Source: Clostridia bacterium (GTDB taxonomy: Bacteria; Bacillota; Clostridia; Lachnospirales; Cellulosilyticaceae). From it: a DNA stretch of 64,000 bases. The position numbers and the translations under genes are program-made. Position 1 is the first letter of the stretch, and every line of letters starts with the position of its first letter. Location: contig JARBUI010000005.1 in assembly GCA_029239755.1 (NCBI GenBank), positions 62,001-126,000 on the forward strand, written 5' to 3'. The notes under the pieces were generated by a model. That model had not been told where the DNA came from and did not search any database. It saw only the letters and a program-made list of their open reading frames with translations. Below are positions 36,073 through 43,999 of this stretch, piece by piece.

Positions 36073-36720
36073 TTACTTTGATGACTGTTTTTTATCAATA
36101 AAAAACTCACCATTCATATAACTGCAGTAAAAAATGTCCTTTGTCTTATCATAGCCGTTTTTTTGTAATTCTTGTAATAACCATGCTTCTGTTTTCTTAA
36201 TAATCTTTAAATTAGTTTCTTGAATATCACCATCTTGAATGAGTGGCAAAGTAAAATGTTCTGGGTTCTCATCTTTCGTGAAGATTGATAAGTTTCCCTT
36301 TCTTTCAAGAATAGCATATTCAACCTCTCTGATATCAGAAATACCGTTTTCCCTTAATTGGAACAAAACATCATCAAGATTATAGCGGTTTTTCTTTAAA
36401 TTCTCCTGATTAATCTTTCCTTCTTCAATAATCATTACCGGACGGCCTTCTACTAATTCCCGAAATTTTCGGCTCTTCAAACCTATTATTGTTACCATCT
36501 CTTGTAAAAAAATAAGCATAAAAACAGGCGCTAATCCTCTTATCATAGATAGTTTAATGTCCTCAATAGCAATTACAGCTAGCTCCGCGATCATGAGCGA
36601 CACAATGGCATCACATAGTGTCAGTTCACCTAATTCTTTTTTGCCCATAATCCTAAAAAAGAACAAAACAATTGTAAACGAAAGCGCTGTCCGTAATAAA
36701 ACAATGACTATCTCATTCAA
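36073..36720 (-). CDS. DUF421 (YetF/YcaP-like) membrane protein
   Basis: The 215-residue protein has three N-terminal TM segments (about 3-23, 33-52 and 58-78). The DUF421 signature RIMGKKELGELTLCDAIVSL spans residues about 18-37, and a soluble C-terminal domain follows. In B. subtilis YetF-type proteins are linked to spore or membrane functions, but the activity is not defined. I place the start at TTG 36720 behind AGGAGAGG; the in-frame ATG at 36738 overlaps that site. It is divergent from the next gene. Confidence 0.88.
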   Translation of the reverse strand: MNEIVIVLLRTALSFTIVLFFFRIMGKKELGELTLCDAIVSLMIAELAVIAIEDIKLSMIRGLAPVFMLIFLQEMVTIIGLKSRKFRELVEGRPVMIIEEGKINQENLKKNRYNLDDVLFQLRENGISDIREVEYAILERKGNLSIFTKDENPEHFTLPLIQDGDIQETNLKIIKKTEAWLLQELQKNGYDKTKDIFYCSYMNGEFFIDKKQSSK

Positions 36721-36834
36721 ATTCCCCTCTCCTCTCATATGCTTTTTAATATTATAGTCTCATTATTACCACAGAAACTAAACAATATTACTAGCTTAGA
36801 GCACCGATCGATAAGAAACGGCATAATTATTTTA

Positions 36835-36867
36835 AACAAGCATATACTTTTATTGAACAAGCATATA
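36835..36867 (+). repeat. Two 12-base direct repeats upstream of the 145-aa gene
   Basis: AACAAGCATATA occurs at 36835-36846 and 36856-36867, 21 bases apart (two helical turns). The second copy touches the ribosome binding site. They could be a regulator site or chance. Confidence 0.5.
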
Positions 36868-36879
36868 GGAGGAGATGTT

Positions 36880-37317
36880 ATGTCTTTAAATAGTCATTTA
36901 AGTTTAGCCCTGCAAAAAAAAACTAACAAGATTATTAGTTTGAAGAAATCTCTAACTGCTCAGGAAGAATTACTAATCTTATTATATACGGCCGCTTTTT
37001 TTAGCTGTATATACTGCTATAAAAGTCGTTTTGTCTATTTTGATTATATCTATCATTTTTTTACACATCAAAAAAATATATTTCTTACTCCTAGTGTCCT
37101 TGATCTTACTGTATTAACTGTTGCTGCAATTTCGCTTTTACTTATCTCTTATCTATCAGATAAACTTTCCAGCACCAAAGAACAGTATAACAAGCTAAGA
37201 CTTGATATTATTCATACAATAGAAGGAGAATTTTGTTATCATCCGCAACGCTGTTCATGTAAAGATAACTACATAAGTGAAATGGATAAATATAGTATAG
37301 ATATGGTTTTTAAATAG
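36880..37317 (+). CDS. Hypothetical two-TM membrane protein, 145 aa
   Basis: The protein begins MSLNSHLSLALQKKTNK. It has hydrophobic segments at about residues 36-53 and 78-98, and a C-terminal soluble region with a Cys pair (GEFCYHPQRCSCKDNY). No family is recognised. The ATG at 36880 follows AGGAGGAGATGTT; the longer in-frame start at 36739 has no ribosome site. It stands alone between divergent and convergent neighbours. The cysteine-rich tail may bind metal. Confidence 0.6.
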   Translation: MSLNSHLSLALQKKTNKIISLKKSLTAQEELLILLYTAAFFSCIYCYKSRFVYFDYIYHFFTHQKNIFLTPSVLDLTVLTVAAISLLLISYLSDKLSSTKEQYNKLRLDIIHTIEGEFCYHPQRCSCKDNYISEMDKYSIDMVFK

Positions 37318-37329
37318 AAAAAACAAAGA

Positions 37330-37369
37330 GACTTCAAATGGTCAGGTTTTCAGCTAACCATTTGAAGTC
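37330..37369. terminator. Bidirectional terminator between the 145-aa gene and the 38-aa Cys peptide gene
   Basis: A perfect 13-bp stem (37330-37342 with 37357-37369) has a 14-base loop. The minus-strand side continues CTCTTTGTTTTTTC and the plus side CTTATTAATT. Confidence 0.8.
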
Positions 37370-37383
37370 CTTATTAATTATCA

Positions 37384-37500
37384 TTAATTCTCTGTGATTA
37401 TAGGCAGTTCTAGCATACAACTCCATACCCAATCTGAATTCGTATCTATTTGATATTCACAGGTACTGCAGTCACCATTACAAATTGTATGATACATCAT
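37384..37500 (-). CDS. Small cysteine-rich peptide, 38 aa
   Basis: The peptide reads MMYHTICNGDCSTCEYQI... and ends CMLELPIITEN. Four cysteines are spaced C-x3-C-x2-C-x13-C. It is too short for routine gene calls, but it has a clear ribosome site (AAAGGAGTG, seven bases before ATG), an intact frame and a terminator. It is soluble, acidic and unrecognised. A metal-binding or redox role is only a guess. It lies downstream of spo0A, beyond the spo0A terminator. Confidence 0.55.
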   Translation of the reverse strand: MMYHTICNGDCSTCEYQIDTNSDWVWSCMLELPIITEN

Positions 37501-37643
37501 AGCTATTCACTCCTTTATTATCAGTATAACCATAAGCACTATCTTTTAGCCGCAATACTTAAATAAAAGATGAATAGACTTAATAAATACATCTCTTAGC
37601 CGAAGAACATATCACAAGTGAGCTGCAGAAAATAACCATTAAA

Positions 37644-37694
37644 AATCCTCCTAGTTTATTAGGATTTTGTTACCCAATAAACTAGGAGGATTTA
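37644..37694 (-). terminator. Strong spo0A terminator with alternative pairing
   Basis: A perfect 18-bp stem (37644-37661 with 37677-37694) is followed on the minus strand by TTTTTAATGG. Segment 37643-37650 can also pair with 37662-37669 (8 bp), which excludes the long stem. The 3' arm carries AGGAGG. Confidence 0.85.
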
Positions 37695-37722
37695 TAGTTT
37701 CTTATTGCAAGGTTCCCAAATA

Positions 37723-38556
37723 TTAGCCTACCTGCATTTCAAGGCGTAATCTATCTGCGATAAGCGCAATAAATTCAGAGTTAGTAGGCTTTCCTTTTCC
37801 GTTATTTACAGTATAACCAAATAACTTATCAATGGTATCCATTTTACCGCGGCTCCATGCAACTTCAATGGCATGACGAATAGCTCGTTCTACACGGCTT
37901 GGTGTCGTATTGTATTGTTTTGCGATATTAGGATAAAGTTGTTTTGTTATAGAATTAAGTACATCCATATCGTTAATAACCATAATAATAGCATCTCTTA
38001 GATATTGATAGCCTTTAATATGTGCTGGTACTCCAATTTCATGTATAACACTTGTTACTTCTGTCTCTAAACTATGTTGAGTTGGCATTCCTTTTGACTT
38101 TGGTAAAAGAGGTCTGGAGCTTGTTAGGTTATTGCTGTTAGACATAGACATATTTCCTATTTTTGAACTCATAGACATAGATCTGAGCTGTCTAATTCTG
38201 TTGATAAGTGTATCCATATCAAAAGGTTTTACGATATAGTATTCTGCTCCTAATGCAAGAGCTCTTTCTGTAATCTTATCTTGTCCAACTGCTGAAAGCA
38301 TCACAAATAATGGCCTTTTTGTGAGATCCATACTTCCGACTCTCTCGAGCACCCCAATACCATCCAAATAAGGCATAATAACATCTAATATAACAATATC
38401 AGGCTCTGTTTGCTTAATAAGTGTACATGCTTCCTCACCATTCGCTGCAACATCTACCACCTGCATGTCTTCTTGTCTATCTATGAATTCCATTAGAATA
38501 TCTGAAAAATCTTTGTTGTCATCTGCTATCAATATTTTCATTTTTTGCTCAAACAA
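37723..38556 (-). CDS. spo0A: Sporulation master regulator Spo0A
   Basis: Spo0A is a response regulator that triggers sporulation when phosphorylated. The 277-residue protein has a receiver domain (about 1-125) with the acidic pocket ADDN at 11-14, phosphoacceptor Asp58 in ILDVIMP, and Lys in YIVKPF. A linker and the conserved Spo0A DNA-binding domain (about 160-277) follow, including [20 protein letters not shown]. The start is TTG 38556: GGGGGG ends seven bases upstream of it, whereas the ATG at 38541 would be over 20 bases away. It is monocistronic with its own SigA-type promoter, directly downstream of spoIVB. Confidence 0.97.
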   Translation of the reverse strand: MFEQKMKILIADDNKDFSDILMEFIDRQEDMQVVDVAANGEEACTLIKQTEPDIVILDVIMPYLDGIGVLERVGSMDLTKRPLFVMLSAVGQDKITERALALGAEYYIVKPFDMDTLINRIRQLRSMSMSSKIGNMSMSNSNNLTSSRPLLPKSKGMPTQHSLETEVTSVIHEIGVPAHIKGYQYLRDAIIMVINDMDVLNSITKQLYPNIAKQYNTTPSRVERAIRHAIEVAWSRGKMDTIDKLFGYTVNNGKGKPTNSEFIALIADRLRLEMQVG

Positions 38557-38583
38557 AAAATATCCCCCCTAAGAATCGTATAA

Positions 38584-38630
38584 TTTTTTGGAAAAATCTA
38601 ACTCAATTATACATAAGATTTCCAAAAATA
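38584..38630. repeat. Imperfect inverted repeat spanning the spo0A -10 region
   Basis: TTTTTTGGAAAAATCT (38584-38599) is nearly the reverse complement of AGATTTCCAAAAAT (38616-38629). The dyad is centred on the -10 box, so it could be an operator. Confidence 0.45.
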
Positions 38631-38634
38631 TCAA
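38606..38634 (-). promoter_or_regulatory. spo0A promoter (SigA type)
   Basis: TTGATA (38629-38634) and TATAAT (38606-38611) are separated by exactly 17 bases on the minus strand. The transcription start would be near 38599. Confidence 0.75.
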
Positions 38635-38675
38635 TACCATTTTCTGTAATTTTTATTTTATTTTTACAATTCCCA

Positions 38676-39962
38676 CTATCTTTTTTCATTATTAATCATA
38701 TTTTCGATAAATATTCCATATCCCCTTGTTGGATCTTGAATAAAAACATGCGTAACTGCCCCTATCAATTTTCCATCCTGAAGAATAGGACTTCCGCTCA
38801 TCCCCTGAATAATACCATTTGTAAGCTTTAAAAGCCTTTCATCTACTATTTTTATAACCATGCCTTTTGCCGGCTCATTGCTGTACTTTGATACTTTCTG
38901 TATATAAACCTCATATTCCTGCACTTTATCATTCGTTAGGTCAACTAAAATAGATGCTTTTCCTTCATGGACTTCATCTTGAAAAGCTATAGGCACTTTA
39001 TGATAATTGATATCTTCTGTAATACTCTGATCAAGTTCTCCATATATACCAATAGATGTATTATCTCTAACATCTCCGATTATATTTTTATCACTATAAT
39101 CGATAATACCGCTTATTTCTCCAGGAATGCCCTTTTTACCTTTTTTAATATGTGTTATGGTAGTTGTAATAATATTCCCATCTCTAATAGGCATAAGCTT
39201 TTTGGTATCTGTATCAGTAATGCCGTGCCCCAAAGCACCAAAAGAACCGGTCTTGGGATCTATATAAGTAAGCGTTCCAATTCCTTGGGTACTGTCTCTA
39301 ATCCAAAGTCCAATTTTATATTCGTTATCAAACATAGAATATTTAGGATAGATTGTTACTTGTTTTATTTCTTTATTTCTTAAAACAGTTAGTTTAAGCC
39401 CTTGTGTTTTGGAGGTTTCAACGATATCTCTTAAATCTTCTTTTGTTTTGAGTTCAGTATCATTGCATTTCAAAATCATATCTCCAGGCTCAATGAGCCC
39501 TTTACAAGGCGCTACAACCTTCCCTTCTATTTCAAACTGCCCTACCCCTAAAACAAGTATACCTTTTGTATCAATCTTGATCCCTACAATTTTTCCGCAT
39601 GGAATAACCTCTCTGTCAGGAATAGCTTCAACTGATACGGTTTTTAAAGGTATAAAACCTAACAGGGATACGGTAACATCCGTTCTGCCTGCTTCATCCA
39701 TACTGACATAGAGAGGCTTATTTAAACTAATAGAGCCTGTACTTATGATATTGTTATGTTCACCTTTTACTGTAATGGCTTTATCTTTTAGTACACTCGC
39801 CTTTAGTGGAATATCGAAATTCAAAATATGCTCTTTTCCTGCTATAAGTTTAACCTCTTCAGGTAAATAGTAATAAGAAATAATAATCGGACTACATACA
39901 ATCATACATATAAATACTACTATAAAACCAATAAAAATGATTCGCTTTTTTCTATGTCTCAT
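38676..39962 (-). CDS. spoIVB: SpoIVB signalling serine peptidase (S55)
   Basis: SpoIVB is secreted from the forespore and triggers processing of pro-SigK during sporulation. The 428-residue protein has an N-terminal TM/signal region (about 7-28), a PDZ domain (about 125-205, with CKGLIEPGDMILKCN), and the S55 peptidase domain. In the latter, GALGHGITD holds the catalytic His and GMSGSPILQDGK the catalytic Ser. ATG follows GGATGTGAAGTGAG. The order recN-spoIVB-spo0A is conserved in Firmicutes. Confidence 0.96.
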   Translation of the reverse strand: MRHRKKRIIFIGFIVVFICMIVCSPIIISYYYLPEEVKLIAGKEHILNFDIPLKASVLKDKAITVKGEHNNIISTGSISLNKPLYVSMDEAGRTDVTVSLLGFIPLKTVSVEAIPDREVIPCGKIVGIKIDTKGILVLGVGQFEIEGKVVAPCKGLIEPGDMILKCNDTELKTKEDLRDIVETSKTQGLKLTVLRNKEIKQVTIYPKYSMFDNEYKIGLWIRDSTQGIGTLTYIDPKTGSFGALGHGITDTDTKKLMPIRDGNIITTTITHIKKGKKGIPGEISGIIDYSDKNIIGDVRDNTSIGIYGELDQSITEDINYHKVPIAFQDEVHEGKASILVDLTNDKVQEYEVYIQKVSKYSNEPAKGMVIKIVDERLLKLTNGIIQGMSGSPILQDGKLIGAVTHVFIQDPTRGYGIFIENMINNEKR

Positions 39963-40093
39963 CTCACTTCACATCCTATGTCTTTTTGCTGTCATATTTT
40001 TAAAATATCCTTTTTAAAAGACATTTATACAATTAAGCAAACTATTTTTATGGTTTCACTAAATATCGACCAAGGAAGTTAGTAAATAGTCAA

Positions 40094-40124
40094 AAAAGCG
40101 ATAGAGTTTCGCTCTATCGCTTTT
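40094..40124 (-). terminator. Intrinsic terminator of recN
   Basis: A perfect 13-bp stem (40094-40106 with 40112-40124) has a TTTCG loop and is followed by T residues on the minus strand. It ends the long operon before spoIVB. Confidence 0.88.
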
Positions 40125-40141
40125 GATTAAACTTTTTATAT

Positions 40142-41842
40142 TCAGCTTATCCGCCCGTTAATTTCACTTTTATAATGATCTGCTAATTCTTTTATTTCTT
40201 TTGCACTTTGCATTGCATTAGGCGTTACGAATCCTCCCATAAGCCTGCAAAGTTCTTCTTGTATTTTAGAATCATTCAGCTGTTTTAAATGTGTCATTGT
40301 TTTCCCGTTAACAGCTTCTTTTTCAATCAAATAATGTTCATCTCCCATTGCTGCTATTTGAGGCAGATGAGTAATGCACAGAACCTGTCTGTCACCGGAT
40401 ATAACCGCTAACTTTTCTGCTACTTTCTGAGCTGCTATGCCGCTTATTCCTGTATCAATCTCATCAAAAATAACCGTATCAATAGTATCTCCAAGAACCA
40501 AAACTGCTTTAATAGCTAACATCACACGGGATATTTCACCACCAGATGCAATTTTAGAAAGTGGGTGCATATCATCTCCCAGGTTTGTACGTATCAGAAA
40601 CTCTACATCATTTTTACCTGAACTATTAAAAGTGTCTAAGTCATTAATTGCTACCTCAAACTTTGCATAAGGCATTTGAAGATCATGCAGATGAGCATCT
40701 ATTTCTTTTTCTATTTTTTCTGCAATTGTTTTCCTATCCTTTGAAATTTCTTCTGCAAGACTATTAAGCTTACTTTCAATTTCTGCTATTTCACTGAGAA
40801 GTTTTTCTTTGTTATATTCTCCATCTACCAGTTCTCTTAACTCTTTTTCACATTCATCTTTATATGCCAGTATATCTTCTACAGAATTACCATACTTCTG
40901 CTTTAACCTGTAAATAATATCAAGCCTATTTTGCACTTCTTGTAATGCATCTGGCGAATAGTCAATTGTATCTGTATAAGATCTAATCTGATAGGTTACA
41001 TCTTGCAAGGTAGCTTCTATTCCAAGAAGCTGTTCGTAAAGACTATTAATCTCAGCACTAATACTGCTTATTTCCTGCACTGCATGAACAGCCTTTCCCA
41101 GCAAGGCAGAACAGCTTAGTTCGTTTTCTCCATCTAAAGCATCATATGCCTTTTGATAGTGCAGCATAATCTTTTCAGCATGTGAAAGAATCTGATAATG
41201 TTCCTTCAGTGTTTGCTCTTCACCTAACTTTAGCTTTGCACTAGCAATTTCATTAATCTGAAAGGTCAGCATGTCTTTTAACTGCAGTCTTTTCCTGTCG
41301 TTATCACCAATTTTCTGTAAATTACTTTTCGCTTCCTGCCATCTCTCGTAAAGCTTTTTATAGGAAGCTTTTTTTAGGCTAAAAGGTTCTTCTCCAAAGC
41401 TGTCTAACATTTTGATATGTTTAGATACATCCAGAAGTGACTGGGGTTCATGCTGCCCATGTACATCTATTAAGAAAGCTGATAATTCTTTTACCATTTG
41501 CCTTGTAGCTATTGTATGGTTAATTTTATATAGGGTTCTGCCTGATTGATAAAGAAGTCTTTCAATAACAATTGAGTCTCCTTCACAGGGAATTTGATTA
41601 TCTCTTAAATACTTCAGCCCCATCCCTATTTTATCAATGAAAATAAGTTCTACTATGGCACAGTCTTCACCTTTCCTGATTATCTGTTTAGAAGTTCTAT
41701 TACCTATTGCGAATTGAATGGAATCAATCAGCATAGATTTTCCTGCTCCTGTTTCCCCGCTAAAGATATTAAGATGAGAACCTAGAACAAGTTCCACCTT
41801 CTCAATAAGTGCTATATTGCTTGCTTTAAGATGGGTTAGCAT
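40142..41842 (-). CDS. recN: DNA repair protein RecN
   Basis: RecN is an SMC-like ATPase that brings broken DNA ends together. The 566-residue protein has Walker A GETGAGKS near residue 30-37, two coiled-coil arms (about 150-380), the ABC signature KIASGGEISRVMLAIK, and Walker B VIFDEIDTGI. ATG follows AAGGAGTGAAATATTT. It lies 19 bases behind argR, the usual neighbour. Confidence 0.97.
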   Translation of the reverse strand: MLTHLKASNIALIEKVELVLGSHLNIFSGETGAGKSMLIDSIQFAIGNRTSKQIIRKGEDCAIVELIFIDKIGMGLKYLRDNQIPCEGDSIVIERLLYQSGRTLYKINHTIATRQMVKELSAFLIDVHGQHEPQSLLDVSKHIKMLDSFGEEPFSLKKASYKKLYERWQEAKSNLQKIGDNDRKRLQLKDMLTFQINEIASAKLKLGEEQTLKEHYQILSHAEKIMLHYQKAYDALDGENELSCSALLGKAVHAVQEISSISAEINSLYEQLLGIEATLQDVTYQIRSYTDTIDYSPDALQEVQNRLDIIYRLKQKYGNSVEDILAYKDECEKELRELVDGEYNKEKLLSEIAEIESKLNSLAEEISKDRKTIAEKIEKEIDAHLHDLQMPYAKFEVAINDLDTFNSSGKNDVEFLIRTNLGDDMHPLSKIASGGEISRVMLAIKAVLVLGDTIDTVIFDEIDTGISGIAAQKVAEKLAVISGDRQVLCITHLPQIAAMGDEHYLIEKEAVNGKTMTHLKQLNDSKIQEELCRLMGGFVTPNAMQSAKEIKELADHYKSEINGRIS

Positions 41843-41861
41843 AAATATTTCACTCCTTAGC

Positions 41862-42320
41862 TTATGAACTGAGTATGTCTTTAAACTGATTCATCACTAC
41901 CTTGATATGGTCTGTTGTTCTTATGGCACAAAAAATGGTATCATCTCCTGCAAGTGTTCCCACAATTTCTTCCAGATTAAATGCATCTATTGCAGAAGCA
42001 ACAGCATTGCCCATTCCAGTTAAAGTACGAATAACAATAATGTTGCCAGCCACATCCATTCCTACAAAAGCATCCTTAAAAACCCTGATTACTTTTTCAG
42101 AAACTTGCTGTTCATAATTAGCTAAGGCAACATATTTCTGTCCGCCTAATTTACTAGCCACTTTAGTCAGTTTGAGTTCTCTAATATCCCTTGATACCGT
42201 TGCTTGTGTTACACTAAACCCTTGATTTTCTAAAGCTGCCGCTAAATCCTCCTGTGTTTCAATCTCATTTTTTTGAATTAAGCTTAATATGGTAGATTGT
42301 CTTTGTTCCTTCATTCCCAT
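41862..42320 (-). CDS. argR: Arginine repressor
   Basis: ArgR controls arginine synthesis and breakdown genes as an arginine-binding hexamer. The 152-residue protein has an N-terminal winged helix with VTQATVSRDIRELKLTK (about 37-53) and a C-terminal oligomerisation/arginine-binding domain with GTLAGDDTIFCAIR. It has a weak ribosome site and starts 1 base after nadK. ARG boxes were not seen near its own gene. Confidence 0.96.
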   Translation of the reverse strand: MGMKEQRQSTILSLIQKNEIETQEDLAAALENQGFSVTQATVSRDIRELKLTKVASKLGGQKYVALANYEQQVSEKVIRVFKDAFVGMDVAGNIIVIRTLTGMGNAVASAIDAFNLEEIVGTLAGDDTIFCAIRTTDHIKVVMNQFKDILSS

Positions 42321-42321
42321 T

Positions 42322-43182
42322 TTATCTTCGCCTTTCTACTATTTTTTTCCTTAGAATTTCAAAAAATTTTAGTTCTGACAACTTAACGAGTCTTGTAACA
42401 TAGGGTGACTTTTGTATTTGTATAAAATGATTAGGCGTCAGATACATCTTCATTTTCCCATCAATACTTAATTCCATATTGATATGTCCATCATTGCATA
42501 TTTTTATTTGAATCGTATCTTCATCTGATACAATAATAGATCTTGAATAAATAGTATGCGGGCAAATAGGTGTAACAACATATGTTTTTGCATGAGGTAC
42601 TACAATAGGTCCTCCTGCCGATAAATTATAGGCGGTTGAACCTGTTGGCGTCGATGCAATGATACCATCTGCTGGATAGACATCGCAAAATTCTTCATTA
42701 ACAAGAATCTCGAATTCAGCAATACGGTGAAAACTTCCCCTAGTTATATTAACATCATTTAAAGCATGAAAAACATGTTCCTGTCCATTAGGATCTATTA
42801 TTTTAGCCTTTAGCATCATACGCTCTTCAATATGATAATCATCTTCAAGCAATTTATTGAGTGAATAAGCTATGTCAGTTGGCTCTATATCAGCTAAAAA
42901 TCCTAATCTTCCTAAGTTGACTCCTACAATAGGTACATTAAGTAAGTATGCTTTTTCTGCAACACTTAAAATAGTTCCGTCTCCGCCAACAGCAATAACA
43001 ATATCACATAATTTATAGATTTCTTCTTCATCTACACTAAAAGGAATCCTATCGACCTGATCTGCAATATGATGAGCCGCATACACGCTGAAGTTCGCAT
43101 TTGCTAACCACTGAGCAATAATTTTAGTAATCTCTAAGTCAGTATCTTTTAACAAGCTCGGAATAATGCCAACATGCTTCAT
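42322..43182 (-). CDS. nadK: NAD kinase
   Basis: NadK makes NADP from NAD and ATP or polyphosphate. The 286-residue protein has VAVGGDGTILSVAEK with the GGDG motif, LGFLADIE, and DGIIASTPTGSTAYNLSAGGP, all diagnostic. I start at ATG 43182 because GGAGGG lies five bases upstream; the in-frame start at 43233 would overlap tlyA. Confidence 0.97.
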   Translation of the reverse strand: MKHVGIIPSLLKDTDLEITKIIAQWLANANFSVYAAHHIADQVDRIPFSVDEEEIYKLCDIVIAVGGDGTILSVAEKAYLLNVPIVGVNLGRLGFLADIEPTDIAYSLNKLLEDDYHIEERMMLKAKIIDPNGQEHVFHALNDVNITRGSFHRIAEFEILVNEEFCDVYPADGIIASTPTGSTAYNLSAGGPIVVPHAKTYVVTPICPHTIYSRSIIVSDEDTIQIKICNDGHINMELSIDGKMKMYLTPNHFIQIQKSPYVTRLVKLSELKFFEILRKKIVERRR

Positions 43183-43195
43183 GTTATCCCTCCAT

Positions 43196-43999
43196 TTATA
43201 AAGAGTTATGTGATTCTTGTACCACTTTGTCAATCATACTGTCTCTATCTTCTAACGTATCTGGAGCGTTTTTCTTCAAATAGATAAGATATTCTATATT
43301 ACCCTCCGGTCCTTTAATAGGTGAAAAGTCAAGACCCTGCACACTAAGGCCAATGCTGCTTGCATAATCCCATACACCTTTTATAACTTGTTTATGAACA
43401 CTTGGATTTTTAACAACCCCATGTTTCTCCACTTGCTCTCTGCCTGCTTCAAACTGTGGTTTAATGAGTGCAACAATAACTCCTTGTTCATCTAATATAT
43501 GATAAATAGGAAGAAGCACTTTAGATAAAGAAATGAAGGAGACATCAATCGAGCTAAAATTTATCTTACATCCAATTTCTTCTGGAGTCACATACCTGAT
43601 ATTTGTCTTTTCCATACAAACAACTCGCTCGTCCTGCCTTAATTTCCATGCCAGCTGTCCATAGCCTACATCTATTGCATAAACCTTTGCAGCCCCATTT
43701 TGGAGCATGCAGTCAGTAAATCCTCCTGTGGAGGCTCCCACATCCATACATACCTTTTGATCCAGCTCTATAGCAAATTCAGCCATGGCCTTTTCTAACT
43801 TATAGCCGCCTCGGCTGACATATTTCATTTTTTCTCTCACTTCAATTTGACTGCTTCGTTTTACCTTAAGTCCTGGCTTATCTTCCTTTTGCCCATCAAC
43901 AAAAACTACCCCTGCCATGATATAGGCTTTGGCTCTTTCTCTTGATTCAGCTAAATTTCTCTCTGTAATAAGTATATCTAGTCTTTCTTTGCCTTCCAT
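43196..43999 (-). CDS. tlyA: TlyA-family rRNA 2'-O-methyltransferase
   Basis: TlyA-type enzymes methylate ribose of 16S and 23S rRNA; some are annotated as haemolysins. The 267-residue protein has an S4 RNA-binding domain (ERLDILITERNLAESRERAK, residues about 5-60) and an FtsJ-like methyltransferase domain with DVGASTGGFTDCML. ATG is 1 base after the dxs stop. The dxs-tlyA-nadK-argR-recN order is a classic Firmicute arrangement. Confidence 0.96.
   Translation of the reverse strand: MEGKERLDILITERNLAESRERAKAYIMAGVVFVDGQKEDKPGLKVKRSSQIEVREKMKYVSRGGYKLEKAMAEFAIELDQKVCMDVGASTGGFTDCMLQNGAAKVYAIDVGYGQLAWKLRQDERVVCMEKTNIRYVTPEEIGCKINFSSIDVSFISLSKVLLPIYHILDEQGVIVALIKPQFEAGREQVEKHGVVKNPSVHKQVIKGVWDYASSIGLSVQGLDFSPIKGPEGNIEYLIYLKKNAPDTLEDRDSMIDKVVQESHNSL

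Noticed and set aside
36739-36879. Longer N-terminus of the 145-residue protein
   Set aside because: The upstream start has no ribosome site and overlaps the divergent DUF421 region, while AGGAGGAGATG lies before 36880.
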